Shown: positions 1-9,069, counted from the stretch's first letter. The stretch: DNA of 64,000 nt from Pseudomonas sp. GV071 (GCF_003050835.1 NZ_QAOJ01000012.1:151455-215454), one strand, 5' to 3'. Notes: generated by a model from the letters alone, not told the origin. Translations and numbers: made by a program.

Positions 1-425
1 ACGCCGGCAAACGACACCACGCCACCGACCAGCGCGCCCTGGGTCAGGCGGTCATCGGTCAGCACACTGGCAAACAGCGACGACAGCAGCGGCGACAGTG
101 CCAGCAGAATGCCCATGTTGGTGGCGCTGGTGCTGCCCGCCGCGTAATACGCCAGGCCCTGGTACACCAGCATGCCGAGCACGCCGAGGGTGAACAATTG
201 CGGCAGCAGACTGAGCAACTGCCGCCGTGCGCGCCAGACGCTGGGCAGCATAAACAGTGACAGGATGGCGAACGCCAGACTCCAGCGGTAGAAGGTGATG
301 GACGCCGGCGCGATGCGCCCCGAAGACAGCTTGGTGACCAGCGTGTTGCCGCTCCAGATCAGCACCGTGATCAGCGGAAACAGGTGGTGCCAGCGGTTCT
401 CCCGGGGCTGCTCGGTCATGCTCAT
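1..425 (-). CDS. EamA/DMT-family membrane transporter, partial (runs off the left edge)
   Basis: Reading the minus strand from an ATG at 425 gives about 141 residues before the window edge. They hold at least four hydrophobic helices separated by short basic loops, and the early stretch LIWSGNTLVTKLSS is typical of the first EamA repeat of drug/metabolite transporters. The start codon overlaps the stop of the upstream TauE/SafE gene as ATGA, so the two are probably translationally coupled. A second ATG two codons further in (419) is possible. The substrate cannot be told from the sequence, and the C-terminal half is outside the window. Confidence 0.85.
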   Translation of the reverse strand, partial: MSMTEQPRENRWHHLFPLITVLIWSGNTLVTKLSSGRIAPASITFYRWSLAFAILSLFMLPSVWRARRQLLSLLPQLFTLGVLGMLVYQGLAYYAAGSTSATNMGILLALSPLLSSLFASVLTDDRLTQGALVGGVVSFAG

Positions 426-1168
426 ACCTTCGATAGCAACAGTGCGCCGCAGACCACCAGGAACACGCAGAACAGCGAGCGCAATACCCGCTCCGGTAAC
501 GCATGGGCCATGCGCACGCCCCAACTGATGCTGAGCAAACCGCCTACGGCCAGCGGCACCCCCATCGCCCAATTGACGTGGTCATGCACCGCGTAGGTGA
601 TCAGGGTAATCCCGGTCGACGGCGCCGCCAGCGCCAATGCCAGGCCCTGAGCTACGACCTGACTGGCGCCGAACAGGCTGGTCAGCAACGGTGTGGCAAC
701 CACCCCGCCACCGACACCAAACAAGCCGCCGGTAATCCCGCTGAGGCTGCCGAGCAACCACAGGCGGTTCTCGTGCCGCAGCTGCGTGCCGCCCGCTGTT
801 TTCTGCCAATACATTTGCCCGAGGTTGAACAGCACCAGCACCAGCAGAAACCCCACAAAGGCCACCCGCATGATCTGCGGATCGAGACGCACGGCAAACA
901 GCGAGGTCAGCCAGGCTAGAAAAAAGCTCGGCACGATCAGCATCAGCGCGTTACGCAGCGCCACCCGATTGCGTTGGTTATAGCGCCACAGCGCCAACAG
1001 CACATTGGGCAACACCATCAACAACGCCGTGCCCTGTGCCAACTGCTGATCGAGGTTGAACCACACCCCGAGGATGGGAATGGTCACCAGCCCGCCACCA
1101 ATGCCAAACAAACCGCCCAGGGTGCCCATGGCCATACCGAGAACAACATACATCGCGATATCCAGCAC
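422..1168 (-). CDS. TauE/SafE-family sulfite/organoanion exporter
   Basis: This is a 248-residue, strongly hydrophobic protein with the two-repeat pattern of the TauE/SafE family (glycine-rich GTLGGLFGIGGGLVTIP early, then a related GITGGLFGVGGGVVATP in the middle). Members export sulfite, sulfoacetate or related anions across the inner membrane. Its substrate here is not known. Translation starts at GTG 1168, preceded by a strong AAGGAGG about eight bases upstream. The stop overlaps the start of the following DMT transporter by ATGA, making a two-gene minus-strand unit. Confidence 0.92.
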   Translation of the reverse strand: MLDIAMYVVLGMAMGTLGGLFGIGGGLVTIPILGVWFNLDQQLAQGTALLMVLPNVLLALWRYNQRNRVALRNALMLIVPSFFLAWLTSLFAVRLDPQIMRVAFVGFLLVLVLFNLGQMYWQKTAGGTQLRHENRLWLLGSLSGITGGLFGVGGGVVATPLLTSLFGASQVVAQGLALALAAPSTGITLITYAVHDHVNWAMGVPLAVGGLLSISWGVRMAHALPERVLRSLFCVFLVVCGALLLSKV

Positions 1169-1262
1169 CGCGTTCCTCCTTGTGCAAAGGTCGGTTGTGC
1201 AAAGCTCGCAAGTATAACCAGACCGCTCAAGAGCGCGGGTTAGACGTTGGCCGCATGGACGC

Positions 1263-1604
1263 TCAATCGTCGCGCGTCAGCACTTCCAGCAACTCGATTT
1301 CAAAGCGCAAATTGGCCTCAGGCGGCACCCGCGAGCCCATTCCCCGCTCGGCATAGGCCAGGTGGGCCGGCACGTAAAGCTTGCGAGTGCCGCCCACCTG
1401 CATGCCCATCAAGCCAATGTCCCAGCCCTTGATCACCCGCCCAGTGCCGATCACGCACTGGAAGGGTTTGCCACGGGAATAGGACGAGTCGAACTCGCTG
1501 CCGTCCTCGAGAAAGCCGCGGTACCGGGTGGTGATCAGCGCGCCTTTTACCGCCGCTTTGCCGTCGCCAATCACGACGTCTTCAATCTGCACTTCTTCGC
1601 TCAT
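1263..1604 (-). CDS. FKBP-type peptidyl-prolyl cis-trans isomerase
   Basis: This is a 113-residue single-domain FKBP with no signal peptide, so it is likely cytoplasmic. It catalyses cis-trans isomerisation of prolyl bonds. Family hallmarks are visible in order: DGSEFDSS, the GTGRVIKGWDIGLMGM core and the LAYAERGMGSRVPPEA loop that closes the active site. The ATG at 1604 is chosen. An upstream in-frame TTG at 1622 would add six residues that do not belong to the fold. The gene stands alone between the TauE/SafE gene and a small Cys-containing protein. Confidence 0.95.
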   Translation of the reverse strand: MSEEVQIEDVVIGDGKAAVKGALITTRYRGFLEDGSEFDSSYSRGKPFQCVIGTGRVIKGWDIGLMGMQVGGTRKLYVPAHLAYAERGMGSRVPPEANLRFEIELLEVLTRDD

Positions 1605-1702
1605 GGGATGCTCTGTGCCCAATCAAAAAAACGCGATTCTACTGCACAAACAATTCGGGCCCGACAGTTGCCTGCCGGGCCCGAAGGGTAATGCGGGTTG
1701 CC

Positions 1703-1996
1703 TTATACGAACGGCTGGCTGCCAAAGCCACGGGGCAGGCGATTGTGCCCCGGCAGCGCGGACAACTGCTCACGCCAGGCGGCGCGCCAGTCCAGCGAGC
1801 TATGGGTGGCTTTGGCTTTGCGCGCCGCCCGGCGAGCCGAGTTACGGGCGTCTTTGCGGGCGTCTTTGAACGCCTCGGAGTTGCGGCAGGTACGGCATTT
1901 CACCTTGGCCAATTCAGTGGTAGCGGCGAGGTGTCCGGTTTCGCGACCGCAGGCCAGATGGCCAGCGGTTTTGTAGTGAATGACAGGGGCAGCCAT
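1703..1996 (-). CDS. Small conserved protein of unknown function with Cys and His pairs
   Basis: This 97-residue protein has no recognised domain. Its N-terminal half has scattered His and Cys residues (HLACGRETGHLA, then KCRTCRN), which could bind a metal. The C-terminal half is rich in Arg and Ala (KDARKDARNSARRAARKAK), suggesting a basic helix and possible nucleic-acid contact. The start at 1996 has an excellent AAAGGAG seven bases upstream, so it is very likely expressed. It lies downstream of a membrane microprotein and a larger membrane protein on the same strand. No function can be assigned. Confidence 0.8.
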   Translation of the reverse strand: MAAPVIHYKTAGHLACGRETGHLAATTELAKVKCRTCRNSEAFKDARKDARNSARRAARKAKATHSSLDWRAAWREQLSALPGHNRLPRGFGSQPFV

Positions 1997-2062
1997 AGAA
2001 TTTCTCCTTTTAATGAACGTACCCGACTGCTTCGCCAGGCACGTTCAGCACAAACGCGACGC

Positions 2063-2134
2063 TTAAAAAACCAGAATCAGCAGGATGATGAGCGGGATTG
2101 GCACACCGAGTAACCAGAGCAGAATGGCAGGCAT
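2063..2134 (-). CDS. 23-residue hydrophobic microprotein
   Basis: A minus-strand ATG at 2134, preceded by GGAGAACAAC, opens a 23-codon frame ending at TAA 2063. After Met-Pro the peptide is almost entirely Leu, Ile, Val, Trp and Pro (for example PIPLIILLILVF), enough for one membrane span. The good ribosome-binding site and the position in a run of minus-strand genes support translation. It lies 26 bases after the stop of the larger four-helix membrane protein and may associate with it. Its role is unknown, and such a short frame could also be chance. Confidence 0.6.
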   Translation of the reverse strand: MPAILLWLLGVPIPLIILLILVF

Positions 2135-2160
2135 GTTGTTCTCCTTGTTTGCGGGGTCGG

Positions 2161-3051
2161 TTAGCGAACGGGCGATGCAACGGTGCGACGGTCGTCGATG
2201 ATCACGACGGCATCACGTTGACGGCCCCCGTAGATCGCGGTGAAGGCAGCGACGAAGGCACCGATCAGCAGCGCAACAAACATCCACAACGTGGCATGGG
2301 CAGCGGCTTTCTTGGCAGCGTCGGCAGCGACTTTCAGATCAACCACAGCCTGATGGGCCTGACCGTAGACTTTGTCGACGCGGGCTTCGGCATCGGCCTG
2401 GCTGAGGTCGGTACGTTGCGCCACCAGTTGCGCCAGGTAAGCACGGTCATCCGGATTCAGTGCACCGTTATCGCTGGCCAGGTTGCGGGCGACAATACGG
2501 CCGGCCACGTCATGGGCAGCGTCCGACGTTACGGGTGCGCCACGGCTGTCGCGGAACAGGGTATCGATGAAATAGGTGTCATCGCTGTTATCGGCAACCT
2601 GCGCGGTGGCCGGGCTGTTGCTCAGCGTGGCGCCGACCTGGGCGGTACCGCTGACCAGGCTGCTGACCGAACCGACCACCAGGGTGGCGGTGACCAGGGT
2701 GGCTACACCCCACGCCAGGAAGCCATGGGCGGTGTCGCGGAAATACACCTCATCGTTGTGCAGCGTCGTCCAACGCTTGCGCAAACGACCGGCCAGATAA
2801 CCGCCCATGGCGGCCGCGACCAGTTGAGTGAAAGCGAGCCAGATGATGGCTGAAATTCCCAGCCCTTGCGCACTCAAGCCTTTGTCGGCCCAAGGCGAAA
2901 CAGCGGCGAAGCCCAGGCCCGAGCCCAGCAACAAGAGGATCAGAGACAATGCCGCGGCAGCGACAGCCCCTGCGAATACTGCCGCCCAGGAAACCCCGGA
3001 GGCAGTAGACGATTCATCCAAGGCAGCAACGTAAGCGTCTGAATTGAGCAT
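2161..3051 (-). CDS. Inner-membrane protein of unknown function (often labelled PhnA-like)
   Basis: This 296-residue protein has an N-terminal membrane block (helices near residues 22-50, 65-95 and 115-145), a polar periplasmic or cytoplasmic middle of about 110 residues, and a last helix near residue 265. The Gly/Ala-rich first helices resemble a family annotated in Pseudomonas genomes as PhnA-like, without experimental basis as far as I know. The ATG at 3051 is preceded by GAGGAAA at good spacing. An upstream GTG at 3066 overlaps that site and is rejected. It precedes the 23-residue membrane microprotein on the same strand. Confidence 0.85.
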   Translation of the reverse strand: MLNSDAYVAALDESSTASGVSWAAVFAGAVAAAALSLILLLLGSGLGFAAVSPWADKGLSAQGLGISAIIWLAFTQLVAAAMGGYLAGRLRKRWTTLHNDEVYFRDTAHGFLAWGVATLVTATLVVGSVSSLVSGTAQVGATLSNSPATAQVADNSDDTYFIDTLFRDSRGAPVTSDAAHDVAGRIVARNLASDNGALNPDDRAYLAQLVAQRTDLSQADAEARVDKVYGQAHQAVVDLKVAADAAKKAAAHATLWMFVALLIGAFVAAFTAIYGGRQRDAVVIIDDRRTVASPVR

Positions 3052-3175
3052 TATTGTTTTCCTCACCCTGTGAGCTTGATAGCCCCTTTGGTTTTTCCTG
3101 GGGCCTATAAAACTTGAGTGTGAGGCGCGTCGTTTCGTTCAGGCTTTTTACGTGCGCAGGTTTTTTAGGGCGCGG

Positions 3176-3880
3176 CTACCACCCCAGGGATTGGAACAAT
3201 CCAGGGACCTGATCGAGGGTGGAAACCGTGGCGTCGGGGCGGTAGTCGGGCAGCAATTGGCGGCCAGTGCCACGGTCCACCCACACACAGCGAAAGCCCA
3301 TGTCGCGGGCGGCCGCGTGGTCCAGATGGGGGCTGGCGCAGATATGCACGATCTCGTCACGACTAACCCCCAACTGCTCGTGGGCGTAGTCGAACAAGCG
3401 TGGCGCCGGCTTGTAGGCTCCGGCCTGCTGGGCGGTGATCACCCGGTCGATATGGCCGCTGAGTTGCGCGACATTGCCGGCGATGATGTCGTCATCGGTA
3501 TTGGAAACGATGCACAGGCGAAAGCCCATTTGTTTGAGCCGCGCCAGGGCTGCGGGCACCTCGGCGAAGGGCGGCATCTTGGCGATGCTGTCGGCCAGCA
3601 ACTCGCCATCAGCCGGACTGGATGGCAGGCCCAACTGCTCCATGGCCAGGCGCAATCCTTCACGGGTGACCTGGCGAAACGAGCGGTGCGGTGGGGTTTG
3701 TTCGAGGGCATGTTCGTGATGGTCGTAAACCTCGATAAAACGCGCCGGCTCGATCTGATGACCCGCTCGGCTGCTGAGCATTTTCTGTACAGCGGCGAGC
3801 AGCCCCTCGTCCCATTGAATCAAGGTGCCGTAGCAATCAAAGGTCAGCCACAACGGCCGTGGCGTGTGTTCAAGGGACAT
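3176..3880 (-). CDS. HAD-family hydrolase, haloacid dehalogenase type II-like
   Basis: This 234-residue protein has the HAD motifs in order: motif I FDCYGTLI with the nucleophilic Asp, motif II SNTDDDII, the conserved Lys in YKPAPRLF, and a late acidic pair. The DCYGT form and overall length fit (S)-2-haloacid dehalogenases, although many members act on phosphorylated metabolites instead. It is divergent from a LysR regulator across a 126-base gap, which makes that regulator a likely controller. The true substrate is open. Confidence 0.9.
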   Translation of the reverse strand: MSLEHTPRPLWLTFDCYGTLIQWDEGLLAAVQKMLSSRAGHQIEPARFIEVYDHHEHALEQTPPHRSFRQVTREGLRLAMEQLGLPSSPADGELLADSIAKMPPFAEVPAALARLKQMGFRLCIVSNTDDDIIAGNVAQLSGHIDRVITAQQAGAYKPAPRLFDYAHEQLGVSRDEIVHICASPHLDHAAARDMGFRCVWVDRGTGRQLLPDYRPDATVSTLDQVPGLFQSLGW

Positions 3881-4006
3881 GGTGCAACTCCTGGCAACGG
3901 GGAATGAGCGGCCAGCATAGAAGCGCTGTTTGATAGTGTTAAATTAAATTACCCTCTGCCACTCAGTGCCATCTCAAATAAGAATGCAACTAAACAGGTA
4001 ACCGCC

Positions 4007-4849
4007 ATGCTCGACCTCGAACTGCTGAAAACCCTGGTGTGCGTGGTCGATGAAGGCAGTTTTACCCGTGCTGGTGAACGCGTACACCGCACCCAGTCGA
4101 CGGTCAGCCAACAGGTGCGCCGCCTGGAAGAAAACGTCGGCCACTGCCTGTTGCTGCGTGACCGCAGCGGCAACCAGGTCACCCCCACTGCCCAGGGCGA
4201 ACTGTTGGCGCAATACGCCCGGCGCTTGCTCGGCCTGGCCCAAGAGGCCGAAGAAGCGCTGGCCAGCGAAGGCGCGTTGCTGCCCTTGCGCCTCGGCGTA
4301 CCGGAAGACTTCGACACCCAGCGCATGACCGCCCTGCTCGCCGGTTTCACCCAGGCACGCCCCAGCGCCCGACTGGAAACCATCAGCGGTATGAGCACCG
4401 ACCTGCAACAGAAACTGGCCAGTGGCGAGCTGGACATCGCCCTGGTCAAACGTGAACCTGGCAGTGGCGAATGCCTGGCCAGTTGGCCGGAAAGCCTGGT
4501 GTGGGTGAAGGGCAAACAGGTCGAACTGGACGACCAGCCGCTGCCGTTGGCGTTGTTCCCCCAGGGCTGCATTTACCGCCTGCGGGCGATCCGCAGCCTG
4601 GACAAAGCCAAGCGCCGCTGGCGCATTGCGTTTGGCAGCCACAGCCTCACCGGCATTCAGGCGGCGGTGGCATCCGGGTTGGGTATTTCGGTGTTGCCCA
4701 GCAGCGCGGTGTTGGCCGAGCACAGCCTGTGCGAGCAGTTGCCGGCACTGGCACCCAGCGAGCTGGCGCTGGTCAGTGGGGGCGGGGCGGTGACCGCCTT
4801 GCAGCGCGAGTTGCTGGCGCTGCTGCAGGAACAGATCATGCCGGCTTAA
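4007..4849 (+). CDS. LysR-family transcriptional regulator
   Basis: This is a 280-residue regulator with an N-terminal winged helix-turn-helix (LLKTLVCVVDEGSFTRAGER followed by the STVSQQVRRLEE recognition helix) and a C-terminal effector-binding domain from about residue 90. It is transcribed away from the HAD-type dehalogenase across an AT-rich gap (3881-4006, including TTAAATTAAATTACC), the normal arrangement for a LysR regulator and its target. The effector is unknown. Its stop overlaps the stop of the convergent acetyltransferase gene by four bases. Confidence 0.93.
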   Translation: MLDLELLKTLVCVVDEGSFTRAGERVHRTQSTVSQQVRRLEENVGHCLLLRDRSGNQVTPTAQGELLAQYARRLLGLAQEAEEALASEGALLPLRLGVPEDFDTQRMTALLAGFTQARPSARLETISGMSTDLQQKLASGELDIALVKREPGSGECLASWPESLVWVKGKQVELDDQPLPLALFPQGCIYRLRAIRSLDKAKRRWRIAFGSHSLTGIQAAVASGLGISVLPSSAVLAEHSLCEQLPALAPSELALVSGGGAVTALQRELLALLQEQIMPA

Positions 4850-5379
4850 GCGCCGGGCAACGTGGTGTCACCGTCACCCAGGCTACGTTGCATCAGCACG
4901 GTATCGACCCAGCGGCCGTGCTTGAAACCGACCGCCTCGAACACCCCGACCCGGCGAAAACCCATGCGCGTGTGCAAGGCAATCGAGCCGTGGTTTTCGC
5001 TGTTGCCGATCACCGCCACCATCTGCCGGCGGCCGTTGGCGATGCAGCGCTCGATCACTTCGCCGAGCAGCGCCTGCCCCACCCCGCGCCCGCCCATGCC
5101 ATCGCGCACATACACCGAGTCTTCCACGGTATTGCCATAGGCCGGGCGCGGTCGGTAGAGGGTCGCGTAGCCATAGCCGACCACCTCGCCGTCCAGCTCG
5201 GCGACCAGATAAGGCAAGCCATTGCTCAACACATCGGCGCGGCGGCGTAGCAGTTCTTCCAGGCTCGGCGGCTGCAGCTCGAAGCTGGCGATGCCGGTGA
5301 GCACGTGATGGGCGTAGATGGCCTGCACGGAGGGCATATCGTCGTCGCGGGCGTCGCGAACGAATGGAGCGTTACTCAT
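4846..5379 (-). CDS. GNAT-family N-acetyltransferase (Pat/Bar-like)
   Basis: This 177-residue acetyltransferase starts RDARDDDMPSVQAIYAHHV and carries the acetyl-CoA loop near GMGGRGVGQALLGEVI. The later IALHTRMGFRRVGVFEAVG and GRWVDTVLMQR are typical of phosphinothricin/methionine-sulfone type N-acetyltransferases. It would transfer acetyl from acetyl-CoA to an amine. The ATG at 5379 is preferred over the TTG at 5391 because a GGAGA stretch fits only the former. It converges on the LysR gene with a short overlap of the two stop codons. Confidence 0.92.
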   Translation of the reverse strand: MSNAPFVRDARDDDMPSVQAIYAHHVLTGIASFELQPPSLEELLRRRADVLSNGLPYLVAELDGEVVGYGYATLYRPRPAYGNTVEDSVYVRDGMGGRGVGQALLGEVIERCIANGRRQMVAVIGNSENHGSIALHTRMGFRRVGVFEAVGFKHGRWVDTVLMQRSLGDGDTTLPGA

Positions 5380-5403
5380 GGCTGAACTCAATCTCCGTTG
5401 CCA

Positions 5404-5486
5404 TCCAAAAAGATCGAGGCTGAAGCCTCTCCCACAGAGTTATGCGCGCCCTTTTGGGAAGGGCTTCAGCCGCGATGCACTTGATC
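5404..5486. repeat. REP-type inverted repeat pair
   Basis: Two facing arms (AGGCTGAAGCCTCTCCCAC and GGGCTTCAGCCGCGATG) flank a short spacer, and GATC ends both sides. This is the pseudomonad REP doublet also seen at 15400, 35370 and 57266. It lies between the GNAT start and the glutathione transferase stop. Confidence 0.85.
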
Positions 5487-6185
5487 TCACTCAGGAATGG
5501 TCAGGCCCTTGATCACGGCTGGCCGCTGCAGGAATTTCTCCAGCACGCGGTTCACTTCAGGGAAGTTGCTGATGCCAACCAGATCCCCCGCCTCGTAGAA
5601 ACCGATGAGGTTGCGCACCCATGGGAAGGTGGCGATGTCGGCGATGCTGTAGTCGCTGCCCATGATCCATTCGCGGCCTTGCAGGCGCTGGTCGAGCACG
5701 CCGAGCAGGCGTTTGCTTTCGGCCACGTAACGGTCGCGCGGGCGCTTGTCTTCGTAGTCTTTACCGGCAAATTTGTTGAAGAAACCGAGCTGGCCAAACA
5801 TCGGCCCGATGCCGCCCATTTGCCACATCAGCCACTGGATAGTCTGGTAACGGCCGGCGGCATCTTGGGCAATGAAGGCCCCGGCCTTGTCGGCGAGATA
5901 GAGCAGAATCGCGCCGGACTCGAACAACATCAGCGGCTGACCCTCCGGGCCGTTGGGGTCGATGATCGCCGGAATCTTGTTGTTCGGATTGAGCGAGAGA
6001 AACGCAGGCGACAGCTGATCGTTCTGGTCGAAACGCACCTTGTGTGGCTCGTAGGCCAGGCCGGTTTCTTCCAGCAGGATCGACACCTTGACGCCATTGG
6101 GTGTGGGCAGCGAATAGAGCTGAATACGCTCGGGATGTTGCGCTGGCCATTTGGCGGTGATGGGGAACGCGGACAGGTCAGACAT
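5487..6185 (-). CDS. Glutathione S-transferase family protein, Nu class (YfcG/YghU-like)
   Basis: This 232-residue protein has an N-terminal thioredoxin fold and a C-terminal helical domain. The stretch YSLPTPNGVKVSILLEE corresponds to the TPNG motif of Nu-class transferases, NPNNKIPAI gives the cis-Pro loop, and ESGAILLYLA contacts the glutathione gamma-glutamyl group. WIMGSDYSIADIATFPW is the C-terminal N-capping motif. E. coli relatives have disulfide-bond reductase activity and use two glutathiones, so a redox role is more likely than classical conjugation. It appears monocistronic. Confidence 0.92.
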   Translation of the reverse strand: MSDLSAFPITAKWPAQHPERIQLYSLPTPNGVKVSILLEETGLAYEPHKVRFDQNDQLSPAFLSLNPNNKIPAIIDPNGPEGQPLMLFESGAILLYLADKAGAFIAQDAAGRYQTIQWLMWQMGGIGPMFGQLGFFNKFAGKDYEDKRPRDRYVAESKRLLGVLDQRLQGREWIMGSDYSIADIATFPWVRNLIGFYEAGDLVGISNFPEVNRVLEKFLQRPAVIKGLTIPE

Positions 6186-6225
6186 GGGTCGCTCCTTACT
6201 GCTGGACTGAAATAAGCGAAGCAGA

Positions 6226-7254
6226 TTAAGCCTTTTGCTCCTCGCCCGTCACCGCGTTTAACGCGCCGGGTGCCTGGCGAAACACCAGGGCCTTGAGGCC
6301 GCCGTGCTCATGCACATCGGCAAACTCCGGCGGGTTGGCCAGGCGCTGTTCGAAGTGCAGGCCGGGGGCATGTTCGGCCATGTTGGCGATGAGAAAGTCC
6401 GGGCCGATATGGGGGTCGTTGACGCAGGCCAGCACCACGCCATCGGCGTTGAGCAGGTCGGGCAGGCGGCGCAAAATTTTGCCGTAGTCCTGGGTCAGGG
6501 CGAAGCTGCCCTTCTGGAACGTGGGCGGGTCGATGATGATCAGGTCATAGGGGGCGTAACGCTTCACCGCGCTCCAGGACTTGAACAGCTCATGGCCAAG
6601 AAAGCTCACCTGGCTGAGGTCCTGCTGGTTCAGGCGGTGGTTGTCGCGGCCACGGTTGAGGGCGCCCTTGGCCATGTCCAGGTTCACCACATGGCTGGCA
6701 CCGCCGGCCAGCGCCGCCACGGAAAAGCCACAGGTGTACGCGAACAGATTGAGCACCCGTTTGCCGTCGGCCTGCTCCCGCACCCAGCGCCGGCCATAAC
6801 GCATGTCCAGAAACAACCCGGTGTTCTGTTTCTGCCCCAGGTCCAGCTGAAAACGCAGGCCGTCTTCGCTGATCAGCCATTCCGGGTGCGGCCCGCCCAC
6901 AATCCATTCGGCACGGCTACGCTGAGTCACAGGGCCGGCCGGGTTAAGCGAGAGCGAAGTTGCGTCGCCTTCTTTGTAGCGATGCTGCAGCAACACGCTG
7001 TGCGCTTGCGCACGTTGCCAGGCAGGCGTCTGGGCTAGGGTCAGCAGCATGGCCTGGAGCGCCGCCAGCTCGTCGTCGGCGGGTTGGCGGAACAGGCACA
7101 CCAGTACCACACCCTGTAGCCAGTCGACGGTGAGCTCTTCCAGCCCCGACCAGCGCAGACCGCGGCCATGGAACAGGCGACGGGCATCGGCCAGCTCGCC
7201 GGCAAGCTCGCTGAGCAGGTGTTGATGAAGGCTGGCAAGGGCTTGGCTGTGCAT
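6226..7254 (-). CDS. Class I SAM-dependent (rRNA) methyltransferase, RlmI/RlmK-like
   Basis: This 342-residue protein has a Rossmann methyltransferase core. NLFAYTCGFSVAALAGGA is SAM-binding motif I, VNLDMAKGALNRGRDNH is motif II, and IIIDPPTFQKGSF is the DPPxF catalytic loop of the RlmI/RlmK group of 23S rRNA cytosine/guanine methyltransferases. The N-terminal 150 residues are more divergent and no clear PUA domain is seen, so the target base is uncertain. It is divergent from a chemoreceptor gene across a 168-base gap. Confidence 0.88.
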   Translation of the reverse strand: MHSQALASLHQHLLSELAGELADARRLFHGRGLRWSGLEELTVDWLQGVVLVCLFRQPADDELAALQAMLLTLAQTPAWQRAQAHSVLLQHRYKEGDATSLSLNPAGPVTQRSRAEWIVGGPHPEWLISEDGLRFQLDLGQKQNTGLFLDMRYGRRWVREQADGKRVLNLFAYTCGFSVAALAGGASHVVNLDMAKGALNRGRDNHRLNQQDLSQVSFLGHELFKSWSAVKRYAPYDLIIIDPPTFQKGSFALTQDYGKILRRLPDLLNADGVVLACVNDPHIGPDFLIANMAEHAPGLHFEQRLANPPEFADVHEHGGLKALVFRQAPGALNAVTGEEQKA

Positions 7255-7422
7255 AACGGCTTTTCAGTGATCAAGGACGGCGCAGTGTAAACGCAACGGC
7301 CGCTGATCACAGGCACAGAAACGCCGGCTCATGTTCGAGCGCCACTTGACGATAGCCTCGTATAAGTGGGCGGCGAGTGCAGTGCCGGCAGCTGTCTCAA
7401 TAACAACACGAGGTTTTCGCTC

Positions 7423-9048
7423 ATGCTTTTACGTCGTTTGAAGATCGCCCCACGGGCCATCTTCAGTTTCTCCCTGGTGGCTATTCTGGTGGTTCTGCTC
7501 GGGCTGTTCGCCCTCGGCAAGATGAAAGACATCCGCGCCACCACTGTCGATCTCAACGACAACAGCATGCCCAGCTACGCGGCCCTCGGCACCATCAACG
7601 AAAAGATGTTGCGCCTGCGCATCATCGCTTTCCGTTTCATCGTGGAGCGCGAACCGGCGCAGTTGCAGGCCGTGGTTAGCCGCCAGACCGAACTCACCAG
7701 GCAATTGCATGAAGCGCAGAACACTTACGAACCGCTGATAAGCGACGGCCCCGAGCGCGAGCAGTACAAAAGCTTCAAAGCCATGCTCGAGGACTACTAC
7801 AAAGCCAACGCCAAGCTCGCCCAGCTTTCCACCGCCAACCAGGTGGAGGAGATGAAGGCTTTCCTCGCTGGCGAATACAAAACCTATTCCGATGGCCTCG
7901 GCGCGCAGTTGGAAAAGCTCATGGAGATCAACCGCCAGAGCGCTTCCGATGAGGCGAAAAAATCTGCCGCGGCGTATGACGCAGCGGTGATGGTGGTACT
8001 CGCATTTATGCTGGTGGCTGCTGCCCTAACTGGCGTGCTGGCAGTGCTGCTGACCCGCAGCATCGTCACCCCGTTGAACCAGGCAATGGACGTCGCCGCC
8101 ACCGTGGCCAAGGGCAACCTGTCGACCACCATCGTGGTCAACGGCACGGATGAACCAGCGCTGTTACTCGGCTCGCTACGGGCCATGCAGCAGAGCCTGA
8201 AAGACACCATCCACCACATCGCCCAGTCCTCCGACCAGTTGGCATCCGCCGCCGAAGAACTCAATGCGGTCACCGAAGATTCCAGCCGTGGCCTGCACCA
8301 GCAGAACAATGAGATCGAACAAGCGGCCACCGCAGTCAACGAGATGACCACCGCAGTGGATGAAGTGGCGCGTAATGCCGTCGCCACCTCGGAAGCCTCC
8401 AACGCCTCGGACCGCACCGCGCGTCTGGGCCAGGACCAGGTGAACAAGACCGTCAACTCGATCAGCGACCTGGCCGGCGATGTCTCCAGCACCGCCGAGC
8501 ATGTGGAACAGCTGGCGACCAAAGTGCGCGACATCAGCAAGGTGCTCGACGTGATCCGCTCGATTGCCGAGCAGACCAACCTGCTGGCCCTTAATGCCGC
8601 CATCGAAGCTGCCCGCGCCGGCGATGCCGGCCGCGGTTTTGCCGTGGTCGCCGATGAAGTGCGCGCCCTGGCCCACCGCACCCAGCAGTCGACCCAGGAA
8701 ATCGAACAGATGATCAGCGGCATCCAGCAGGGTACCGACCAGGCCATGAACGCCATGCAAAGCAGCACCCACCGCGCCAACAGCACCCTGGAACTGGCAC
8801 GCGCTGCCGGTGCGGCACTCGCCGAGATCACCGACGCCATCAGCCATATCAGCGAACGCAACCTGGTGATCGCCAGCGCTTCGGAAGAACAGGCCCAAGT
8901 CGCCCGCGAAGTGGACCGCAACCTGGTCAACATCCGCGACCTGGCCCAGCAAACTTCCGCTGGCGCCCATGAAACCAGTGCGGCCAGCCAGGACTTGTCG
9001 CGCCTGGCAGTGGACCTCAACAGCCTGGTGAATCGCTTTACCCTGTAA
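7423..9048 (+). CDS. Methyl-accepting chemotaxis protein, four-helix-bundle sensor
   Basis: This 541-residue transmembrane chemoreceptor has helix 1 near residues 13-35, a periplasmic helical sensor of about 150 residues (4HB_MCP type), helix 2 near 187-212, HAMP to about 265, and a cytoplasmic signalling domain with the conserved hairpin tip EQTNLLALNAAIEAARAG. It relays ligand binding to CheA/CheW. The ATG at 7423 is chosen because the hydrophobic helix follows directly; an upstream in-frame start at 7366 would add a Cys-rich leader. The ligand is not known. The next operon imports urea, but linkage does not prove urea sensing. Confidence 0.93.
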   Translation: MLLRRLKIAPRAIFSFSLVAILVVLLGLFALGKMKDIRATTVDLNDNSMPSYAALGTINEKMLRLRIIAFRFIVEREPAQLQAVVSRQTELTRQLHEAQNTYEPLISDGPEREQYKSFKAMLEDYYKANAKLAQLSTANQVEEMKAFLAGEYKTYSDGLGAQLEKLMEINRQSASDEAKKSAAAYDAAVMVVLAFMLVAAALTGVLAVLLTRSIVTPLNQAMDVAATVAKGNLSTTIVVNGTDEPALLLGSLRAMQQSLKDTIHHIAQSSDQLASAAEELNAVTEDSSRGLHQQNNEIEQAATAVNEMTTAVDEVARNAVATSEASNASDRTARLGQDQVNKTVNSISDLAGDVSSTAEHVEQLATKVRDISKVLDVIRSIAEQTNLLALNAAIEAARAGDAGRGFAVVADEVRALAHRTQQSTQEIEQMISGIQQGTDQAMNAMQSSTHRANSTLELARAAGAALAEITDAISHISERNLVIASASEEQAQVAREVDRNLVNIRDLAQQTSAGAHETSAASQDLSRLAVDLNSLVNRFTL

Positions 9049-9069
9049 ATGCCGGGCAAAAATGCCGGC

